Source: Candidatus Proteinoplasmatales archaeon SG8-5
GTDB taxonomy: Archaea; Thermoplasmatota; Thermoplasmata; SG8-5
Assembly: GCA_001595885.1 (NCBI GenBank)
Contig: LSSH01000107.1
Location: 1-9,454 of the forward strand
Length of the DNA: 9,454 nt
Direction: 5' to 3'
Shown here: positions 5,384 through 9,454 of the stretch, one piece after another
How the letters are laid out: each line of letters starts with the position of its first letter
Numbering within the stretch: the first letter of the stretch is position 1
Program-made: the position numbers and the translations under genes
Notes under the pieces: model-generated
Database searches by the model: none
What the model was told of the DNA's origin: nothing
What the model saw: the letters and a program-made list of their open reading frames with translations, nothing else

Positions 5384-5926
5384 TTATTTCCGCGGTAGCC
5401 AAACCCCGACCATGAAGGCGATTATCACGCTGATGACCAGCACGGTGATGATGATGTTCTGGGCAGTCCAAACGTTCTTGTGCACGATGATCGAGCCCTC
5501 GATGCTGACCGACCCGGAGGGGCTTGCCCCGCCGTCCGTCCAGGGGGAGTTGTCTATCATCACGACTAGGGTGTTGTCAAAGAACAGGGTGTAATGATAA
5601 CCGGCCTCGACCGCGTCCTTCCTTGTTCCCTGTGCCAGATAGTACAGGTAGTCGAACTCGATGACCCCGGAGAGGCTGGCTCTGTAGGCCACGTATGCGG
5701 TCAGGTTGGTGAGGTAGAAGTCGACGTGCTTGCCGTTGACCTCCCTGAGGTCCACCTCGAGACTGTCGCCGGCTTCCATATGAATGACAAAGGCCGCGTC
5801 GTCGTTCATCGGTATCGTTTCCGACACCTGGTGTGTGCCGTAGCCTAGCTCGACGGGATTTGCGATGGTGCTTGCTGAGAGAACGGAAAACAGTACTATG
5901 ACGGCAATGATAGCACTTGACCTCAC
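5384..5926 (-). CDS. Secreted, membrane-anchored protein with GOLD-like domain pattern
   Basis: Function unknown. From GTG 5926 it has 180 residues: a signal peptide (about 1-22, SSAIIAVIVLFSVLSASTIA), an extracytoplasmic beta-rich domain (about 25-150), one membrane helix (about 157-175, IIITVLVISVIIAFMVGVW) and a tiny cytoplasmic tail LPRK. The domain pattern, with VDFYLTNLTAYVAY in the middle and VVMIDNSPWTDGGASPSG near its end, resembles GOLD/emp24-like beta-sandwich modules of archaeal surface proteins; I recall this by eye and could not test it. One sequon (NLT) is present. An upstream ATG at 5995 is open, but the TATA box for this gene (5977-5986) would lie inside that extension, and the 23 extra residues precede the signal peptide, so I chose GTG 5926. 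It is divergent from the winged-helix gene and shares its promoter. Confidence 0.65.
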   Translation of the reverse strand: MRSSAIIAVIVLFSVLSASTIANPVELGYGTHQVSETIPMNDDAAFVIHMEAGDSLEVDLREVNGKHVDFYLTNLTAYVAYRASLSGVIEFDYLYYLAQGTRKDAVEAGYHYTLFFDNTLVVMIDNSPWTDGGASPSGSVSIEGSIIVHKNVWTAQNIIITVLVISVIIAFMVGVWLPRK

Positions 5927-5956
5927 ATGACCACGGCAGGATATCGCTCGACGAGT

Positions 5957-5997
5957 ATTTGATTTTGTGCTCAACGTTTTTATATCCTTTATCAAAT
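5957..5997. promoter_or_regulatory. Candidate operator: 7-bp inverted repeat around a shared TATA element
   Basis: ATTTGAT at 5957-5963 and its exact reverse complement ATCAAAT at 5991-5997 flank the TATA element. Each arm lies between the TATA element and one of the two predicted divergent transcript starts (about 5954 minus, about 6006 plus). A protein binding both arms could repress both genes; the adjacent winged-helix protein is the obvious candidate. No binding evidence exists. Confidence 0.35.
5977..5986. promoter_or_regulatory. Shared bidirectional TATA element
   Basis: The plus strand reads TTTTTATATC and the minus strand GATATAAAAA; both look like archaeal TATA boxes. On the plus strand it predicts a start near ATG 6007, a leaderless message. 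On the minus strand it predicts a start near 5954, about 28 nt before GTG 5926. Confidence 0.5.
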
Positions 5998-6006
5998 CAG
6001 CTTCCC

Positions 6007-6771
6007 ATGGAGCCTCTGATATCGCTGCCCACCGAGGAGAGGATACTACTTTACCTCTCCGATTTCAAGGGCCTGGACAACCAATATGTCGCACCTCCGG
6101 ACGTCACCCAGAAAGAGATAGCCGTGGGCGTGCGCGTCCAAAGGAAACACATTTCCAGGTACCTGAAGAAGCTGGTGGAGAAGGAGCTGGTTGCAGAAAA
6201 GGTCTGCCACGTTCAGGGCGCAAAGCAGAGGATGAAGTGCTATGAGCTCACCTGGAAGGGTTTGGCCAAGGCCAAGGAGATTCGCAAGTTCGTGGGTAAC
6301 AAGAAGGTGGAAGTCCTCATCGGTGGCGAGACGAAGGAAATGTTGGTCTCTGAGATAGACGGCGCCACGTCCGTTCATCTAACGCTCTCGGACATTGTCG
6401 GCGATGCCATGGATGCGCGCGACCACCTGGTCATGGACCATTTGGAACAGATCGAGGAGCGGAGGCGCCGCAGGGCGGACGAGAGAACACACAAGGCCGA
6501 GGTCTACCGCCGGGCCCTGGTGATGGCCTGGAGAAGCGGCGTCCTGACCTCATCCGAACAACACCTCATCAATGCGCTCAGGAAGCACCTGGGGGTGAGC
6601 GAGGAGATGCACAACTCGATGGAGGCGAAGATCATCGCCGACATCGACCCCATCAGGACGGAGCTGCTCGAGGTTTACGCGGACGTTTTGACGATGATAG
6701 GCGAGAAACCGACCGAGAAGGAGGAACGAATACTGGAGCTCCTGAAGGAGCGCTTCAACGTGGAGAAGTGA
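6007..6771 (+). CDS. Winged-helix DNA-binding protein with C-terminal helical module
   Basis: Probable transcription regulator of 254 residues. The N-terminal part (about 8-92) is a winged helix: EERILLYLSDF, the helix-turn-helix TQKEIAVGVRVQRKHISRYLKKLVEKELV (34-62, split across two helices), then a wing with KVCHVQGAKQ and KCYELTWKG. Residues 98-140 form a short mixed region. An arginine-rich segment (EERRRRRADERTHK, 150-163) leads into a helical module (about 164-212, YRRALVMAWRSGVLTSSEQ and LRKHLGVSEE) that looks like a TerB-type or EF-hand-like repeat, then a last helix. ATG 6007 is chosen because the TATA element predicts a start there. An open frame runs back to 5917, but its extra 30 residues would begin upstream of the promoter. 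The stop overlaps the hutU GTG and lies 2 bp before its ATG, so the two genes are co-transcribed, and control of urocanate use is a reasonable guess. Confidence 0.75.
   Translation: MEPLISLPTEERILLYLSDFKGLDNQYVAPPDVTQKEIAVGVRVQRKHISRYLKKLVEKELVAEKVCHVQGAKQRMKCYELTWKGLAKAKEIRKFVGNKKVEVLIGGETKEMLVSEIDGATSVHLTLSDIVGDAMDARDHLVMDHLEQIEERRRRRADERTHKAEVYRRALVMAWRSGVLTSSEQHLINALRKHLGVSEEMHNSMEAKIIADIDPIRTELLEVYADVLTMIGEKPTEKEERILELLKERFNVEK
6762..6765 (+). promoter_or_regulatory. Ribosome binding site deciding the hutU start
   Basis: GGAG lies 8 nt before ATG 6774 but only 2 nt before GTG 6768, so the ATG is the likelier hutU start. The site is inside the last codons of the winged-helix gene, which suggests translational coupling. 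Confidence 0.6.
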
Positions 6772-6773
6772 AC

Positions 6774-8429
6774 ATGGCCAGGGATCTGAAGGCGCCGAGG
6801 GGGGACGCGCTCAATTGTAAGAACTGGCGGATAGAGGCGCTGCTTCGCATGCTGCACAACAACCTGGAGAACGCCGAGAGGCCCGATGACCTCATCATTT
6901 ACGGGGGAACGGGCAAGGCTGCGAGGAACTGGGAGTGCTTCGATGCCATCGTCGACACGCTGAAGGGCCTGGCAGAGGACGAGACCCTACTCATCCAATC
7001 GGGCAAGCCGGTTGGCGTCTTCCGCACCTTCGAGAACTCCCCGCGGGTGCTCATCTGCAATTCCAACCTTGTAGGCAACTGGTCCAACTGGGAGCACTTC
7101 AATCAGCTCGAGGCCAACGGGCTCATGATGTACGGCCAGATGACGGCCGGTTCGTGGTGCTACATCGGCACCCAAGGCATCATACAGGGCACGTACGAGA
7201 CATTCGCCGCCCTCGCGGAAAAGCATTTCGGCGGGACGCTGGCCGGCAAGTTCTGTCTGACCGGAGGTATGGGAGGGATGAGCGGTGCGCAACCGTTATC
7301 CATCAAGATGATGGGCGGCGTAGGCCTGGTCGTGGAGGTTGACCCCAAGCGTATAAAAAGGAGGCTGGACGCAGGCTTCTGCGACATAACGGTCGAGGAC
7401 CTGGACGAGGCCCTTGAGCTGGTCACGAATGCCAAGGCCCGGGAGGAGGCGACCTCGATAGGGCTGGTCGGCAACTGCGCCGATGTCCTGCCCGAGCTCC
7501 TTGCCATGGATTTCATCCCCGACGTGGTGACCGATCAGACGTCCGCCCACGACGAATTGAACGGTTACGTGCCCAAGGGTTACTGGGGGAGCAACCTGGA
7601 TGAAGCTGAAGGGTTGAGGAATTCTGATCCCAAGGTTTACGTCAGGGAGTCGATGGAATCGATGAGGCTGCACTGCAAGGCAATTGTGGGATTCCAGAAG
7701 AAGGGGGCGGTGGCCTTCGACTACGGCAACAACCTCAGGGGGCAGGCCCGGAAGGCCGGGTTCGCAGACGCCTTCGCCTATCCTGGATTCGTGCTCGCCT
7801 ACATCAGACCCCTTTTCTGCGAGGGTCGCGGGCCCTTCAGGTGGGTGGCGCTGACAGGCGCGCCGGAGGACGTCATGGCCACGGACAGGGCGATAATCGA
7901 GATGTTCCCTGACAACCGCATGCTCGTTAACTGGATCGAGCTCGCAGAGAGGTTCCTGCCGTGGGAAGGTCTCCCGGCCCGCGTCTGCTGGCTGGGCTAC
8001 GGGGAGAGGCACAGGTTCGGAAAACGGATGAACGAAATGGTCAAGAACGGTGAGATCGGGCCGATAGCTATCACCCGCGACCACCTGGATGCGGGCTCGG
8101 TAGCATCCCCTTACCGCGAGACCGAGGCAATGGATGACGGGACCGATGCTGTGGCAGACTGGCCCCTGCTGAACGCCCTGCTCAATTGCGCTTCGGGCGC
8201 CGACATGGTGGCCGTGCACAACGGCGGCGGCGTTGGCATCGGCCTCAGCCAGCATGCGGGGATGATGGTGGTGTGCGACGGTTCCCAACTGACCGGTGAG
8301 AGGATAGAAAGGGTGTTCAGGAGCGACCCGGGCACGGGCGTGATGAGGCACGCCGATGCAGGGTACGATGTCGCGGTCAGGACCGCCAGGGAAAAGGGCG
8401 TCAGGATTCCCTTCTTAAATAATGAATAA
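6774..8429 (+). CDS. hutU: Urocanate hydratase (urocanase)
   Basis: NAD+-dependent cytoplasmic enzyme that hydrates urocanate to 4-imidazolone-5-propionate, the second step of histidine degradation. The NAD+ acts as an electrophile rather than a redox carrier. From ATG 6774 it has 551 residues, the family's usual size. Near the N terminus are the conserved IIYGGTGKAARNWE (41-54) and LLIQSGKPVGVF (72-83). The nucleotide-binding glycine motif GGMGGMSGAQ is at 164-173, and FCEGRGPFRW at 348-357. The active-site signature WEGLPARVCWLG holds the diagnostic Cys405. RDHLDAGSVASPYRETE (435-451) and HNGGGVGIGLSQHAG (482-496) complete the fold. Everything needed for activity seems intact. It is the second gene after the winged-helix regulator; hutH, hutI and formiminoglutamate genes are not in the window. 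The rpl44e promoter begins 12 bp after the stop. Confidence 0.96.
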   Translation: MARDLKAPRGDALNCKNWRIEALLRMLHNNLENAERPDDLIIYGGTGKAARNWECFDAIVDTLKGLAEDETLLIQSGKPVGVFRTFENSPRVLICNSNLVGNWSNWEHFNQLEANGLMMYGQMTAGSWCYIGTQGIIQGTYETFAALAEKHFGGTLAGKFCLTGGMGGMSGAQPLSIKMMGGVGLVVEVDPKRIKRRLDAGFCDITVEDLDEALELVTNAKAREEATSIGLVGNCADVLPELLAMDFIPDVVTDQTSAHDELNGYVPKGYWGSNLDEAEGLRNSDPKVYVRESMESMRLHCKAIVGFQKKGAVAFDYGNNLRGQARKAGFADAFAYPGFVLAYIRPLFCEGRGPFRWVALTGAPEDVMATDRAIIEMFPDNRMLVNWIELAERFLPWEGLPARVCWLGYGERHRFGKRMNEMVKNGEIGPIAITRDHLDAGSVASPYRETEAMDDGTDAVADWPLLNALLNCASGADMVAVHNGGGVGIGLSQHAGMMVVCDGSQLTGERIERVFRSDPGTGVMRHADAGYDVAVRTAREKGVRIPFLNNE

Positions 8430-8440
8430 TCCAAAATGTT

Positions 8441-8448
8441 ATTATATG
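8441..8448 (+). promoter_or_regulatory. TATA box of the rpl44e-rps27e-aIF2 alpha operon
   Basis: ATTATATG, just 12 bp after the hutU stop, predicts transcription start near 8470. That gives a leader of about 30 nt containing GAGG at 8492-8495, 6 nt before the rpl44e ATG. This operon therefore has a short leadered message, unlike several neighbours. Confidence 0.6.
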
Positions 8449-8501
8449 GGTTCGGACTTCATTGCGACCCACTTCAGATTAGACAGTGAGCGAGGATTGG
8501 T

Positions 8502-8783
8502 ATGAAACTCCCAAGGAAGGTCATGACATACTGCCCGAACTGCAGGAAGCACACCTCCCACGAGGTCGAGCGCGTCAAGAAGAGGAGAGCGAGCGAGCTC
8601 AAGTGGGGGCAGAGGAGGTTCAGGCGCGTCACGGCCGGCTACGGGGGATTCCCTAGACCGAAGCCCGAGGGCAGGGAGAAACCCACCAGAAAGGTGTGGT
8701 TGAAGTACCAGTGCGTGGACTGCAAGAAGATAGTCCAGCCAGCCGCCCAGAGATCGAAGAGGTTCGAATTCACGGAGGAATGA
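8502..8783 (+). CDS. rpl44e: Large-subunit ribosomal protein eL42 (L44e)
   Basis: Zinc-ribbon protein of the archaeal and eukaryotic 50S/60S subunit, near the E site. 93 residues, full length. The two zinc pairs are visible: C11-P-N-C14 near the N terminus and C71-V-D-C74 near the C terminus, separated by the basic stretch ERVKKRRASELKWGQRRFRR and the glycine-proline segment YGGFPRPKPEG. GAGG sits 6 nt before the ATG. It is the first gene of the conserved archaeal cluster with rps27e and aIF2 alpha; its stop is 2 bp before the rps27e ATG. Confidence 0.97.
   Translation: MKLPRKVMTYCPNCRKHTSHEVERVKKRRASELKWGQRRFRRVTAGYGGFPRPKPEGREKPTRKVWLKYQCVDCKKIVQPAAQRSKRFEFTEE
8774..8778 (+). promoter_or_regulatory. 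Ribosome binding site deciding the rps27e start
   Basis: GGAGG is 7 nt before ATG 8786 but only 1 nt before the in-frame ATG 8780, so the later ATG (beginning MAKKVEG) is the likely start. Confidence 0.65.
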
Positions 8784-8785
8784 GA

Positions 8786-8965
8786 ATGGCAAAGAAGGTC
8801 GAGGGCGACTTCATCGAGGTCAAATGTCAGGATTGCAGTAATTCTCAGATCATTTTCGGCAAGTGTGCGACAAAGATTTCGTGTCAAGCCTGCGGCTCCA
8901 CACTCGCGCTGCCCACAGGCGGTAAGAGCGACGTCAAAGGGGAGATAGTCAGGGTTGTTGAATGA
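8786..8965 (+). CDS. rps27e: Small-subunit ribosomal protein eS27
   Basis: Zinc-finger protein of the archaeal and eukaryotic small ribosomal subunit. 59 residues from ATG 8786, normal for archaea. The zinc ligands are C14-Q-D-C17 and C33-Q-A-C36, with the family sequence VKCQDCSNSQIIF and a C-terminal GEIVRVVE. Cys27 is an extra cysteine within the finger loop. An in-frame ATG at 8780, which overlaps the rpl44e stop, would add only Met-Arg. The stop TGA overlaps the start of the aIF2 alpha gene, so the two are translationally linked. Confidence 0.96.
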   Translation: MAKKVEGDFIEVKCQDCSNSQIIFGKCATKISCQACGSTLALPTGGKSDVKGEIVRVVE

Positions 8966-9454
8966 TGGAAGCTCTACCCGAATACCCGGAGGAGGGTGAC
9001 CTCGTCGTGGGTACTGTGAAGAACGTGCGCAATTTCGGCGCCTTCATCGAGCTAGAGGAATACCCGGGCAAGGAAGGGTTCATCCACGTTGCAGAGATAG
9101 CCACGGGCTGGGTCAAGCGGATGAGTGATTATGTACGTGAGGGCCAGCGCGTCGTCTGCAAGGTCCTTAACGTCGACAGGTCAAAGGGCCACGTCGACCT
9201 CTCCCTCAAGAAGGTGAACGCCCATCAGAAGAGGGAGAAGATACAGGACTGGAAGAACGAGCAGAAGGCGCAGAAGCTCGTTGAGATCCTGGCAGAGAGG
9301 TGCAAGATGTCCCCGGAGGACTTCATGAACAAGCACGGCGCTGCCATCATTGAGGAATACGGCAGCCTGTACAACGCCTTCGAGGAGGCGGCCAGGCCAG
9401 ACATCGGCCTCGACGAGAAGTTCACCGGGGAGTGGGTCCAAAAGTTCTGCAAGG
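8962..9454 (+). CDS. eif2a: Translation initiation factor aIF2 subunit alpha, N-terminal part
   Basis: Alpha subunit of archaeal initiation factor 2, which with beta and gamma carries Met-tRNAi to the ribosome. 164 residues are in the window; the gene runs off the right edge (the family is about 260-270 residues). Residues about 10-85 are the S1/OB RNA-binding domain (EGDLVVGTVKNVRNFGAFIEL, 11-31; GFIHVAEIATGWVKRMSDYV; VDLSLKKVNAHQKREK), followed by the helical domain (about 90-164). ATG ATG at 8962 and 8965 offers two starts; 8962 overlaps the rps27e stop as ATGA. No clear ribosome binding site precedes it, so reinitiation after rps27e is likely. In other archaea nop10 usually follows, beyond this window. 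Confidence 0.95.
   Translation, partial: MMEALPEYPEEGDLVVGTVKNVRNFGAFIELEEYPGKEGFIHVAEIATGWVKRMSDYVREGQRVVCKVLNVDRSKGHVDLSLKKVNAHQKREKIQDWKNEQKAQKLVEILAERCKMSPEDFMNKHGAAIIEEYGSLYNAFEEAARPDIGLDEKFTGEWVQKFCK

Noticed and set aside
5917..6006. 30-residue N-terminal extension of the winged-helix protein
   Set aside because: It would contain the shared TATA element and start upstream of transcription; the sequence after ATG 6007 already begins just before the winged helix.
7296..8351. 351-codon minus-strand frame opposite hutU
   Set aside because: His/Pro/Val-rich translation typical of antisense to a GC-rich gene; hutU is complete in the other frame.
8446..8505. 19-codon ORF upstream of rpl44e ending in ATGA on its start
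   Set aside because: Its ATG is part of the TATA box of that operon, so the transcript would not include it; the overlap is likely chance.

Overview
The window is a gene-dense stretch of an archaeal chromosome. The evidence is the small subunit of the archaeal D-family DNA polymerase, an archaeal tRNA-Cys with U73, SRP54, TrmY, eL42 (L44e), eS27 and aIF2 alpha. PolD points to a euryarchaeal-type lineage. The mix of leaderless TATA-driven genes, urocanase and fairly high GC coding sequence would suit Thermoplasmatota, but that placement is inference and no marker here settles it.

Layout. (1) 1-860, minus: the N-terminal 286 residues of the PolD small subunit (DP1), running off the left edge. 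(2) 861-1346: a 486-bp intergenic region with tRNA-Cys on the minus strand (1045-1115). Upstream of the tRNA lie two nearly identical 47-bp hairpin elements (1136-1182 and 1210-1256). Their ends reproduce the acceptor stem of that same tRNA-Cys. A TATA box correctly placed for a minus-strand transcript through both hairpins into the tRNA sits at 1284-1293, next to the divergent srp54 promoter. (3) 1347-2687, plus: srp54. (4) 2764-3437, plus: a possible 30-codon leaderless leader ORF whose stop overlaps the start of trmY. (5) 3432-5271, minus: an operon of an AMMECR1-family gene followed by dihydroorotase (pyrC), convergent with trmY. (6) 5384-5926, minus: a secreted, C-terminally anchored protein with a GOLD-like pattern. 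(7) 6007-8429, plus: a winged-helix protein followed by urocanase (hutU). Genes 6 and 7 diverge from one shared, near-symmetric TATA element flanked by a 7-bp inverted repeat. (8) 8502-9454, plus: the translation operon rpl44e-rps27e-aIF2 alpha, the last gene running off the right edge.

How the genes work together. Most are housekeeping: replication (DP1), protein targeting (SRP54), tRNA modification (TrmY), pyrimidine synthesis (PyrC), and ribosome and initiation (eL42, eS27, aIF2 alpha). The regulator-hutU pair looks like a catabolic unit for histidine/urocanate, although no other hut gene is in the window. The least explained features are the tRNA-Cys-like hairpins, the trmY leader ORF and the shared promoter at 5957-5997.
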